Source of the DNA: Triplophysa rosa
Lineage: Eukaryota > Chordata > Actinopteri > Cypriniformes > Nemacheilidae
Length of the DNA: 64,000 bases
Assembly (NCBI RefSeq): GCF_024868665.1
Contig: NC_079914.1
Span: forward strand, 922,237 to 986,236
Reading direction: 5' to 3'
Shown: positions 43,908-54,644 of the stretch, piece after piece
Layout: each line of letters begins with the position of its first letter
Position numbering within the stretch: position 1 is the stretch's first letter
Notes under the pieces: model-generated
What the model was told of the DNA's origin: nothing
What the model saw: only the letters and a program-made list of their open reading frames with translations
Databases searched by the model: none
Program-made: the position numbers and the translations under genes

Positions 43908-45140
43908 TCGGGAGATGAAGTTCGAGTGTAAAGTTCAGCTGACGATGGATAGTTGGATCATGATGGCGGGATGACTGGCGCTTCCTATTGGTCCCCAGCA
44001 TCTCGACATACAGGCAGAGAATTTTCCCCAGTGGTCGGGCATTGTCTCAACTTGGGTACCTTTTCATCTTTTCCATCCTGCTTGGACATCAAGGGAGAAC
44101 AGCCCTGCACCTGTTTGCTGGTTCTTGCAACAGGTTGCTTCGGGTGTTTACTGTCTCCACGGAGATGCACAGCAGCAGTCCCGGATAAAACAGCAGGTGG
44201 GATGGCATGATTGGCTTCCATGCAAATGCCTGTAGTACTGTGTCATGGGGAGTGGCATTGTCTAGCTAACCCCCCCCCACGTCTCCCGTAGATGGGCAAA
44301 GTTATGATACACAATCTTGTCACTCACATCACGTTCCTCTTGTGAAGCTTGCCGGGTGCAGCATGCTCTCCGGCCTTCACATTTTCTGCAGTGATTGCTG
44401 GGCAAAAGCAGGTGTCACGCTCCGGTGTTTTTCATTGAAGTACTGGTGAGTGGTGTAGGGCGTGACAAGGTTGGAGTCTCTTGGAGTTGGAGTTGCGGTG
44501 GTGTCGTCTGACCTCGGGCAGTGGTAAGAGCCATTTTCTGCTGGTGCTTGGCTACCCCCCTTTCGTTCTGGTCACATTGTCAGTGTAGACCAGTGTTAAG
44601 GCAGTGTTTGGCAAGTCCAGCTTTCAGATGGAACTCCATTCAGCAAGGGTAGATCAGGACTGTGGTGAAGCGCAGGTGCCATTTCGTGTGTACATGGCAC
44701 CATCTTGAGCGCTCATTTACATGAGTGGGCAGTTCTTTTAACAGTTCACGAACCTTGTAGGTGGTGTTCTGTGTAGCCCAGGATGGGATGTAATGTCATG
44801 TGGTTCTGTGAGTGGGGCCACATAGTTGACATTAGTTCTGCATCATTGTCTTTTGTGAAGAGCAGCTCTAGCACTGGCCGTTGATGGCAGGTGCAAGGCG
44901 TGGTCCATCTCCTTGGAGTGGTAACCCGCTGTCATTCTCTTCATAAAGACGTTGTTCAAAATCTTTGGTAAATGTACTCACTTGTACAGTATGCACGGTG
45001 CAAAAGATGACTTATTTGTGACACCCTGTTTGTGTAGTCACAGAAATGGTAGTAATTATTTGTTTTTTTAGGCCATCGACTTGATTATCTGCGTATTTGT
45101 AATATTGTTTAAATATGTGTTATTATGTCTAATGGTGATG
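43908..45140 (-). mobile_element. Internal remnant of the family-d LTR element
   Basis: The sequence upstream of the PPT on the minus strand should be the element's 3' internal region. Frames are short and no env or pol motif is recognisable. A C-run at 44267 is present. Class of element undetermined. Confidence 0.35.
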
Positions 45141-45932
45141 TGTAGTGCTGTCCGGGGACAGTAGGGGGAGATGCTGCGTTGACTGTGGGGTTTAGGGTGA
45201 GTCGCGAAGAAGAGAGCATTACAAGAGCGATGCCACGATATGAAGCAGCACAACTGCGTCTCTCTTTGTTTATTTTCAAACAGGTGGGTGGAAATTTATC
45301 ACCAAGGACATCAAACGTTAGCAAATATGCTGATTTCATGTGTATGTTGATGCATGAGGGTGATGTACATGTTTTGAGTCGAGTTAAACGGTTTAAAAGA
45401 GATCGGTTGTAAGTTTATGAAAATGGCATTTTACTCGCACATGTGTGCGTCAGGCCTGCTACTGATGTGATAAAATATCCAAGGGGGAAGCCTTTTAAAC
45501 ACTGAAGACCCAGACGAGTGTAATGTTTAGTGTGTTAATTGGGTTTATATATGTTATAGTATATTTTGTTGGTGTTTAGATATTATTGTGTGGTTTGCTC
45601 AACGTTACAGTTATCTTTACATACCGGAGAGATTGGAAAATGTGATGTCAGAGTAAAGATGTTGAGTGATGTAAAAGAAATATAATGGAGTATAAGAAAA
45701 TGGAAGACTCTTACAAGAGTGAAGCAACACGTTATGTGTGTTGGGTTATGTGAGTCAGGTGTAAGGTGACATGATATGTGTAATTGTGTTATGCAATTGT
45801 TGAATATTATTGTAATAGATTACAAGAGCGATGCCACGATATGAAGCAGCACAACTGTGTCTCTCTTTGTTTATTTTCAAACAGGAAATTTATTCACTGC
45901 AGCACCGCCAGTCTCACGGCGGGCGTGTTACA
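45141..45932 (+). repeat. 5' LTR of Gypsy element with internal duplication
   Basis: TGTAGTGCTGTCC ... GGGCGTGTTACA. A 66-bp block (tacaagagcgatgccacgat through ttattttcaaacagg) occurs at 45219-45285 and again at 45821-45887, so ~600 bp seem inserted by duplication within an LTR that would otherwise be ~190 bp. Confidence 0.75.
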
Positions 45933-45935
45933 TAT

Positions 45936-45953
45936 TTTGGGGGCTCGTCCTGG
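45936..45953 (+). promoter_or_regulatory. tRNA primer-binding site
   Basis: tttgggggctcgtcctgga directly after the LTR matches the retroelement PBS pattern TGGGGGCTCGTCCGGGA with one change. Confidence 0.75.
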
Positions 45954-46163
45954 ATCTAGCGCCACCTGCTGGTACGTGGATCCAAAGTAAATGAACCAGA
46001 GGACGGCTGAGTGAGGAGTGATCGGTGCGAGGACCACGAAAGGCAGCTCAGTGGCGGCAGGAAAACCGATGCACTGCAGCAAAAGTGTTTCCTGGCTGAG
46101 TAGGAGTAGTGCAGCGTGGTGTGAGCTCAGTGTAAACTCACCAACATCAGGATCGTCTATGAG

Positions 46164-49100
46164 ATGGCTTCTAGCGAGAGAAAAGCAACAGTATGGGAAG
46201 TAAAGAAAATACTTCATCAGCTAACCCATGATGAACTGGTCAGCCTGATGGATTGTCTGGAGCCAGCTACAGACCCAGAAAGAGACAGGTTGGATATAAC
46301 TGATGATGAGTGTTGTTTTGAGTACATTGTTGATTACATGACCAGTGACTCTCTTCTTGAATTAGAAGATGGGGGGTTGTCTCAGCTGTTGATGTTGAAA
46401 GACAATGCTGAGATGTTAATCCAGAAACGTAATGCAAAATCTGCTTTGTATGACACTGAGTTACATACACCACAACAGCAACAACCTACACTTAGCACTG
46501 ACATGCAGACACAGCAGCTAGAGTATAACCGATTGGCAGATTGTTATGAAGAGTTAGGACGAAAACTAGCGCAGTACAAAATTGATGCTAATCCAAGTAA
46601 ATCAGCATTTCCCCAAGCTAGTCATGGTTTACCTGTAAATGTAGATGATGATCCAAGTGGTGGAAAAAGGGAAAGTATGATCTCCCTCCGTGATCTGCAA
46701 TTAATGCCATTTCAGCACAGAGAGTTCAAGATTCAAGGGGGACAGATTGGAGACAGTACCTCGGATATCAGTTACACGAGCGTGACCAAACAAATAGGTG
46801 AGGGACTAGCAGCAAACCACAGCGAAAATGACATCATCAGAGGAGTCTTGAGGGTCGTCAAGCCAGGGAACTTCAAGGACATGTTAGTGAACAAGGAGGA
46901 GTTAAAGAGTTTCCTCCAGTCACATCTGAATGAGAGAAGTAGCTCTGAGCTGTTCCAGGAGTTAATGTGCGGTAAGCAGAGTGACAATGAGATTCCCCAG
47001 CAATTCCTGTATAGACTGATTGGGTTGAAACAGAAGATTATTTTTCTGTCTAAACAAGCTGTCACAGACCTGGAGTACGACGAACAAATGATTCAAAATG
47101 TGTTTCTGAGGACAGTTTATCAGGGCATGGGCGCCAAGTACAACCAGTTCCGCACCGAGTTGAAACCTCTGCTGACGAACAGGCTGGTGACAGACGAGGC
47201 ACTCTTGCGCCTAGTCACTCAGATAGCCAGTGACGAGAGTGAAAGACAACGCCGGCTGGGACAAGCGTCACGCCAGAGAGGGTCAAATGCTCTCAACGCC
47301 ATGTGTGAGTCCAGCCGAGGTAAGGAACGTGACGACCAAACTGAGACGATTCGCCGTTTATGCGCACAAGTTGAAGCTCTTACCCAAACTGTTGAATCCC
47401 TTGCAAAGGCGAGAGCGACCGAGGGTCCGTGCACAGTACCTGACTCTCAACTACAGCGAAGGCCACATAGGCGGATGTGTCCCAAGTGTAGTAGCAAAAA
47501 TGCCATCTCTTGCAGTCACTGTTTTGCATGTGGGGAGGAAGGACATCGAGCAGTGGGTTGTCTACGAAGGGAAAAGGTGTCGGGAAACGACCAGCGGCCA
47601 CTGACTGGGCGGACAGTGACCGAAATACCCAAGCCCCAACCTAAGGAGAAAGAAGCTCGAATGGCTAACAAAGCTGATTCGTTAGATCAAAAACAACATC
47701 CTCGCGACCGAGTAGACCAGCTCATCGGGAAGAAAGCTATCCTCAAGTGCCACATTCATGGTTTTGCAGTAACCGCTTTAATGGACACAGGAGCACAAGT
47801 CAGTATGATCGACTCTAACTGGAAAAGTAAATACTTACCCGAACAAGTTCTGCGACCGCTTTCAGAAATAGTCAATGGGGGTGACATCAATGTCTCAGCT
47901 GTCAATGGAGAACCACTGCCATTTGAGGGATGGGTAGAATTGACCGTGAACCTACCTGGGAATGATGATCCAAGTTTGGTGATTCGAGTGTCTTTTCTTG
48001 TGGGAAAGATACCATTGGAGCGGCCACTGCTGGGGTTTAATGTCGTTGAGGAGCTGATAAGAGGGAAGAAAGACACAGAGCGAGGACTATGCACATTTGC
48101 AGAACTCCTGCAGAAGGCCCTGGACATCAAGGGGGAACAAGTCAACGCGATAGTGAGCTTCGTTCAGGAACAAGCCCATTGGAACACTGAGGCTGTGGTT
48201 ACCATTGGTCCAAGAGATGTTGTACTACCACCAGGGCAAGTAACTCATGTAAATTGTGAAGTTCCAGTTGATGTGGAAGGTTCAGAGCCAGTAATACTGT
48301 TCGAGTCCAGTGAGGAGAGTGTGTCATTGACCCAAATAGACGTTGGAGAAGGTTTGATGGAAGTTGGAGGGAAAGACCGGCCCTACGTGAGAATTCCTCT
48401 GTGCAACCCGACCACTTGTGAAATCACGATCAAAAGACATACACCACTAGGAAGAATACAGCCTATAGCTAGTATCATCGAAGCAGAACGACACGATGGG
48501 GTAAACTGTGAAGACTTTCCAGTGAACAGGAGAGAAGAACTGAGTTGTCAGGAACGGGAGACCGGCCTCAGGACAGACAGTCGGTGGCATCCGCCTGTCG
48601 GTATTAGTCACCTAGAAGAAGAACAACAGAAATCAGTCACAGACATGCTTTATGAGGAGTCTGACGTGTTTGCTCGCGAAAACGATGACATTGGGTGCAT
48701 CCCGGGCTTACAGATGACGATTAACTTGAAAGATGAGGTTCCAGTCCAGCGAGCGTATGCCTCTATCCCAAAACCCCTGTATAAAGAGGTGAAGGAATAT
48801 GTGCAGGACCTACTAGCTCGAGGTTGGGTGGTCAAGTCAAAGTCTCCGTATGCAGCGCCGGTGGTGTGTGTCAGGAAGAAAGATGGAACTCTGAGACTGT
48901 GCATAGACTACCGATTATTGAATCAGAAGACGGTCCCAGACCGACATCCACTTCCCCGGATCCAGGACCTCATTGACACTCTTGGAGGCTACCGATGGTT
49001 TTCAATCTTAGACCAGGGGAAGGCCTACCATCAGGGATTTATGGCAGAGGGATCTCTGCACCTTACTGCATTCACGACTCCTTGGGGATTATATGAGTGG

Positions 49101-50156
49101 GTACGCATACCTTTCGGATTGGCTAATGCACCAGCAGCATTCCAGAGGAGTATGGAGGGGATGTTGGACTCGCTGAGAGATTAACTATGTATATCGTATA
49201 TTGATGACATCCTTTGCTTTGGAAAAACGTTCAGTGATCATGTCCAGGGGTTTAGGAGAGTCTTTAGAACATTGAGGGATTATGGAGTAAGATTGAGGCC
49301 AGCGAAATGTGAACTCTTCAAGAGGGAGGTCAGATATGTGGGAAGACTAGTTTCAGAGGATGGGGTTCGCATCGACCCAAAAGACCTAGACGCAGTTCTC
49401 TCCCTGAAGGAACAGAAACCTACGACTGTCAGGGAGTTGCGGCGATTGTTGGGGTTCCTCAGTTATTACCGCACCTACATTCAGGACTTTTCACGGATTG
49501 CTAAACCACTGTACGAGCTTCTCCAGTCTCGGGGTACAGTAGCTGCGGAGGGACAGACTAAATCTGGTAAAGGTGAGAAAAGAGGGAACCAGTTGCCATC
49601 CCGTGCAAAAATAGAGTGGACAAGGGTACATCAAGGGGTGTTGGAGAGACTTGTTGGGGCTCTAACTACTCCCCCTGTACTTGGTTACCCAAACTTCGAA
49701 CTTCCATTTGTGCTCCATACGGATGCGTCTGAACAGGGTCTCGGGGCTGTGCTCTACCAACAGCAAGAGGACAAGCTGAGAGTCATAGGCTATGGATCCA
49801 GGACATTGACTCCCGCCGAGAGAGGTTACAGACTTCACTCCGGAAAGCTGGAGTTCCTGGCACTCAAATGGGCGGTTTATGAGAAGTTCCGAGATTACTT
49901 GTTCTATGCGCCACACTTTACAATCTTCACGGACAACAACCCGTTGACGTATGTCCTCAGAGCGGCCAAGCTCAACGCTGTGGGACATCGGTGGGTGGGA
50001 GAACTGGCAGACTTCAGGTTCGAAATTCGCTACAGACCGGGGAAAGTGAACGTTGACGCGGACATGCTTTCTCGATGTCCTCTTGATATCAACAAGTTTA
50101 TGACAGCATGTACTGAAGTTCTCAACGAAGAGGTTATTCGGGCTACATGGGAATGA
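46164..50156 (+). pseudogene. Gypsy gag-pol polyprotein with one in-frame stop
   Basis: One frame throughout. Residues 1-~95 form a helical, Leu-rich N-terminal domain. Gag with [16 protein letters not shown] and [11 protein letters not shown] follows to about 420, then a zinc knuckle [14 protein letters not shown] (about 453-466). Next are protease [13 protein letters not shown] (about 540) and RT with [23 protein letters not shown] and [18 protein letters not shown] at 49182-49184 interrupts; five codons later comes the YIDD box (49197-49208). Then FLGFLSYYRTYI and RNase H with HTDASEQGLGAVLY (Asp), KLEFLALKWAV (Glu) and FTDNNPLTYVL (Asp). Gag and pol share a frame with no shift. Apart from the stop the frame is undamaged for 1330 codons, so it is young. 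Confidence 0.88.
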
Positions 50157-50405
50157 AGTCGGGTGGACAAAGAGAATGATGTCGCCTGGGTTGCAGCTCT
50201 TAATGCACGTCAGGAGGAGATTGAGTGTCAGTTTGAAGGAAGTCTCATTACGCTTGACCGCTCTGAGTTGGAAACTGCCCAGAGGGAAGATCCTGCTGTT
50301 GGGAAGGTGATAGAGTAAAAAGAGGGTGGTAAAGAACCGATGCATGAGATGACAAAAGCTGCGAAAGGAGGTCTCAAAAGACTGTTGTACGAGTGGAGAA
50401 AACAG
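50157..50405 (+). pseudogene. Gypsy pol linker towards integrase, broken
   Basis: Same frame as gag-pol: VAALNARQEEIECQF, ELETAQREDPAVGKVIE and RLLYEWRKQ, interrupted by stops at 50154-50156 and 50316-50318. This is the pre-integrase linker. The HHCC domain that should follow is absent. Confidence 0.7.
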
Positions 50406-51606
50406 GTCAGTGGCTCCTAGGTTGCCAGCTGGGTTTCCACGGGGCGCCGTCTTTCGTGTCCGATGAAAGTGGTCAGCTCCATGTTGTCGCAGGGCATCCT
50501 GTCTGGTGCTTGGCTGTTCCCGACAGGCTGTAACATCTGCTGAGTCTCTGCTGAAGATCTGCTGCTGTGGTGCAGAGTCATTTCTTTGTGCTGTGCAGAG
50601 ATAGGTAAGATTTAAACAGTCTTTATGGAGGCAGCACTATGTTCTCTGTAGGTCTTATGGGCTGAGTTCCGCAGATATCAGGTGATCTTGGCGGAAGAAG
50701 GCCGTAGCGCTTAAGTGATGACTCACAGTGTGATGCGGATTTCTGAGGCAGGAGAGTTTTGCGTTGAAGTCTTCTTCCCTTTCGGCCTGTTCCGTCCTCT
50801 CATGTAGGCTTGGATGCTGGCTGTAGCAGAGGTGTTGTAGCTGCTGTAATCCGCTTTTACAGTTTCTAACTGCTGACATAGGATGCTGTGGTCCTCTAGG
50901 CTGGAGGTGATCTGTCTTGTGAGGTCACACTGGGCAGTGTTCCTGCCTAAGAGTCAATGTTTTGCAGGTAGGAGTTTGTTTTGGCCTCCTGCAGTGTTCA
51001 GGGTGACAGCATCTAGTGGTGACAGCTGTCATGTTTCTGGCCAGCTTGCTGGGGTCTGTGGGGACACGCAGGGTATGTGTCTGCAGGTTCTTTTGAATGG
51101 TTCCTGCCCCACCCCTCTGTGTTTGCTGGCTAGTAAGGTGTGAACAGTGGGCTTTCGCCCCCCCCCCCCTTTCGGAACTTTGGGATTTTAGCTGGGGGGC
51201 TGGACAGGAGAGATTCTGTTACATTCTCCTGTCTGTTCACCTTGTAGTCTGCAAGCTATGTTCAATTCCTTTTGGTTCCATTGCTGAGTCATGGCTTGAA
51301 CTTCAGCGTGGACTGCTTGCAGATGGCCTTTATAGGCCTTGGCCGTGGCATTGTATTGCTGTCTGCCAGGGCCATTATGAAGAGAGCTTCTGCATGTTGA
51401 AGTTTTCCTACCAGCTCCTCTCTGGCGTCTGCTCCAATTGCTCTCTTCACTCAGTCTGTGTTGCAAAGGACTCTTGTAGCTTTCATCTTCTCCTGTAGCT
51501 GTCATTTGCAGGTCCAGCAGGTCTAGGCGGTTCTGCACGTGCTCCTGGCTCTAGTAGGACGATCTGGTCGTGGTCACTGATGATCCTGGCTGTGCACTTC
51601 AGATGA
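50406..51606 (-). mobile_element. Unclassified retroelement remnant, perhaps gag side of family d
   Basis: On the minus strand 51188-51540 reads QNRLDLLDLQMTATGEDES and, in another frame, ELVGKLQHAEALFIMAL, a helical coiled-coil-like stretch suggesting a gag or leader ORF. Frames are broken. A C-run lies at 51160-51174. Attribution to the family-d LTR element rests on position only. Confidence 0.3.
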
Positions 51607-51732
51607 TTCAATTCAATTCAATTTTATTTATATAGCGCTTTTCACAATGTGCATTGTTCCAAAGCAGCTTTACAGGAGCAAATAAGAAAAACACAGAAAG
51701 GTAAAACACAGCACAGTGCATGGTGTTTATAG
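51607..51732 (-). mobile_element. L2-type LINE 3' tail inserted in Gypsy gag
   Basis: Starts ttcaattcaattcaatttta and is the inverted counterpart of 41979-42107, including 'gttccaaagcagctttacag'. 5' truncation after ~126 bp is typical of LINE insertion. Confidence 0.85.
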
Positions 51733-51963
51733 ACCAAGCTGGTGGGAACCCGATGCCGCCTCCGTACGGCCCCCAGCCTGAACCTCCCGGTCCACCCAGC
51801 TCCGGAACGCCTCGCGGTCCTCTTTCTGGGCCTGGAGGATAGCCTGGAAGCGGGCCTCCTGGTCTGCCCTCAGCTGCAGAAGCGCCTGGTGTTGCTCGCG
51901 GTGGAGGACCGCGAGGGACGAGATGACGTCTGCAAACGGGGTTGCCGGCGGAGCTTGCATCTG
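51733..51963 (-). pseudogene. Gmr1-like Gypsy gag, N-terminus
   Basis: Minus frame MQAPPATPFADVISSLAVLH, then QALLQLRADQEARFQAIL, then QKEDREAFRSWVDR. This is the N-terminal helical part of a fish Gypsy gag. It starts ~40 bp after the LTR and ends at the LINE tail at 51732. Confidence 0.65.
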
Positions 51964-51984
51964 GCCACGGCTTCCTACTTCCTT

Positions 51985-52004
51985 CTCCCGGGTTTCGGCA
52001 GCAC
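51985..52004 (-). promoter_or_regulatory. Primer-binding site of Gmr1-like Gypsy
   Basis: On the minus strand tgctgccgaaacccgggag follows the LTR and resembles the TGGTGCCGAAACCCGGGA primer site of fish Gypsy elements. Confidence 0.55.
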
Positions 52005-52399
52005 TGTAACAAGGTTCGTGTAGGTGAGAAGGAAGAGATCGGGGACAGTTTGACTACTGCAGAGGAGAAGTACGGTTTATTAACAAAAATATATCACAGT
52101 TCAATGCTGACGCTGTGCGTCTCTGTTTCCAGCCTCCGTGTTCCAATGGAGCTGACGATCCTCTCGTGAAGCACTCCTCTCTCAGGCTTTCTCTCTCTCG
52201 CTCTGTCTCCGCAGTAGACTCTGCTGGCTCTCACACACCCGGCTCCTGTCTCCGAGCTGTTTATATGCATCCCCACACCAATCACTGGAATAGAGGACAG
52301 CTGATCATCATTTGCACTTCGCACCCCATTTACTCACCGCTCTTCTCTCAGCCTTCTGTCCCGCTGCAGACCTTGCTAAATCACACCCCCCTTGCCACA
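52005..52399 (-). repeat. 5' LTR of Gmr1-like Gypsy
   Basis: 395 bp, minus strand TGTGGCAAGG ... CACGAACCTTGTTACA. It is the same family as 32166-32552, followed on the minus strand by PBS and gag. It borders the Tx1-clade LINE fragment at 52400. Confidence 0.85.
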
Positions 52400-53141
52400 A
52401 TTATTTGTGTTAAAGTTGCTCATCAGAATGTCTTAAAACAAGTACGAACTATGAGGTGGACAGAAATGTTTGGACCAGACTTTAAAGCATCCTGGAGGAG
52501 TCTGTACAAATCTCCAATTGAGAAACGTACAGCAGACCTGCAGTGGAGACTTATTCATGGTGCTATAGCAACAAACAGACACGTAGCGCACCTGAATCCA
52601 GCAGTGGGAAGGGAATGTCCTTTCTGTGGAATCGAAGAGACGGTTGAACATTTATTTATTAAATGTTCAAGGTTAAGTAATTTATTTATTGTTTTGAACG
52701 ATTGTTATGATAATCTAGGTGAAATGTTTTCCATTGAGGGTATTATTAATGGTCCTAAATACATTTATGATGAAAGAAAAAAAAAAGTTTGTTAAACTTT
52801 TTGTTGGGTATGGCTAAAATGGCAATATGGAAGACTCGAAAAAAAAAGTTATTGGGTGAAGGTTCACTTGATGCAGAATGTGTTTTTAAGGCAATGGTGG
52901 CTGCCAGAATTAAAATTGAGTATGAATATTTCAAAATGGTAAATGACTTACAAATGTTTTCAGAAATTTGGTGTGTGGGATGCGTTTTGTGTGAAATATT
53001 CGAAAATGAAATGTTGGTTTTAAATATTTAAGATTAAGGTGTTTATCCAAATAATACTGGTACATGTTTTTTGCTTTATTGTTAATATGGTTAGATAGGA
53101 ACAATGTGAAAAAGACAATGTATTAATAAAGTTGTGTTTAA

Positions 53142-53142
<1 letters not shown>
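52400..53142 (+). mobile_element. Tx1-clade LINE, 3' fragment (family 1)
   Basis: Encodes the C-terminal part of an ORF2: FKASWRSLYKSPIEKRTADL, QWRLIHGAIATNRHVAHL, CPFC...H...C zinc-finger-like motif, then LNFLLGMAKMAIWKTRKKK after a one-base slip in the A-run at 52775-52786. A short 3' UTR leads directly into the (CT)n array. It is related to but clearly diverged from the element at 53211. Its 5' side is cut by the Gypsy LTR. Confidence 0.8.

Positions 53143-53210
<68 letters not shown>
53143..53210. repeat. (CT)n array between two Tx1-clade LINEs
   Basis: 34 CT units without visible interruption, from the end of the LINE fragment to the 5' end of the next LINE. Confidence 0.98.
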
Positions 53211-53213
<3 letters not shown>

Positions 53214-53372
53214 TGCGCATGTGCGAGTGACTGTGAGGAGCGTGTGAGCAGGGAGTGTGTGGAGGTACTGAGTGAGTTTCAAACTTTCCTTTCCAGTTTT
53301 TTTTTTTTTTAGATATTACTTTGGTTTAAAGGGGAAGTGTTATAGCGCTGATTTATCGGCATCGCTGGTAAA

Positions 53373-54635
53373 ATGGGCTCAAATTCGGATGGCTTTTCCG
53401 GTTTTTCTGTTCGACACGCGTGTAAATGCATGCCGGCAGATGAGTCCATATCCATCTAAAAAGTTTTAGTTGCTATTGGCAGAGAAATGGGTGCACAAAA
53501 CATTGTGTCTGCTTTTAGGATGAATAGAGCAATAGTTGTATTTCTGAAAGAAGTTGAAATGGTCAATCACTTAGTGGAGTGTGGTTTGACTGTTCAGGAT
53601 GTGTTTGTTCCAGTATTACCTCTGTCTAATCTTTCGAAATAAGTGTTGTTGTCAAACTTACTCCCGTTTATCACTGATAAAGCGCTCGAGTCTATTTTAG
53701 CTCGTTATGGAAAATTGGTTGGATCGATTAAAATGATTCCTCTGGGATTGAAGGCCCCAGAGTTGAAACATGTCATGTCATTCAGACGTCAGGCTTTGAT
53801 GATTTTAAGTCCTGAATTCGCGACGCTTGAAGTGTCTGTTAAGTTGATGGTGCTGGGTAAGGATTATACGATCTTTATCAGCACCGAGTCCATGAAATGC
53901 TTCGTTTGTGGAAAATACGGTCACATTAAAACGGCCTGCCCTGTGGCTAAGGAGGCTCAAAATGTGAGGAATGTTTCAGAACTTAATTCAGAGCAGAATT
54001 CGAATGCTCCTGAGAATAATGATTTATCAGATGGGAATGCTACAGATGTTGCGAGCGCTGGAAATTCTGCGCTTACTGAAACTGAAGAACAGGTGCGTAA
54101 AAGGAGTAATGATGAGATCACTGAGTCGGGTATGAAACCACCTGATGCAAAACAGAGCAAAGTGAATGATACCGTGAAGGCGGTTGGTGAGGTAGGGCAA
54201 TCTGGAGAACAGGATGAGCCTAAAGTGAGCAAAGATTTGAATGAGATGCAGGCATCAAGCAGCACTCGCAGTCACAGCGACATTGATTTGCTCTTTGAAA
54301 AGACAGAATCTCAGGTTACTGACAGTGATTTGGAAAGTGTTTTTTCAGATTTAATCACTGATGAACCGTTAGAATTCAATTCTCAGGAAAATATCTTTGG
54401 GAAATTCACGAAATCTAGTTATTATACTGTAGAACAGATAAATGACTTCCTGGATGCTACAAAGAGACAGAGAAAAATAAAGGTTGAAATGCACTTTCCT
54501 GATTTAAGGCTTTTTATTGAATCCTCTCAAATTGCTATGAAGAAAGCAACAATTGAGGAATTAGATAAGCCTAAACGCTACCGATTAAAGAAATTTATGA
54601 GTGCTGTCAGGAAAAGAATAAAGAAAAACTTTTAA
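53373..54635 (+). pseudogene. Tx1-clade LINE ORF1 (nucleic-acid-binding)
   Basis: A single frame from ATG 53373, with TAA at 53457-53459 and 53640-53642. Blocks are VLVAIGREMGAQNIVSAF, RMNRAIVVFLKEVE, FITDKALESILARYG, LKHVMSFRRQALMIL. Then a CCHC knuckle CFVCGKYGHIKTAC (about 53898-53940) and an acidic, Ser-rich C-terminal region ending KRIKKNF. The first part resembles the RRM-like domain of Tx1 ORF1, which binds element RNA. Confidence 0.82.
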
Positions 54636-54644
54636 AGATTTATC

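Larger units (their letters stand above)
45141..50405 (+). mobile_element. Ty3/Gypsy retrotransposon with 5' LTR, gag-pol, lacking integrase and 3' LTR
   Basis: The parts in order are LTR (45141-45932), PBS (from 45937), leader, and one long gag-protease-RT-RNase H frame (46164-50156, one stop). A linker with two more stops follows, and homology ends at about 50405 just before the integrase zinc-binding domain. The sequence after that resembles nothing in Gypsy. It appears to lie inside the family-d element (43908-45140 and 50406-51606). Confidence 0.85.

Noticed and set aside
46164..49184. Gypsy gag-pol as a host gene
   Set aside because: LTR, PBS, zinc knuckle, protease and RT in order show a retrotransposon; nothing suggests domestication.
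53020..53282. Arg/Glu-repeat ORFs over the CT array
   Set aside because: Direct translation of the microsatellite.
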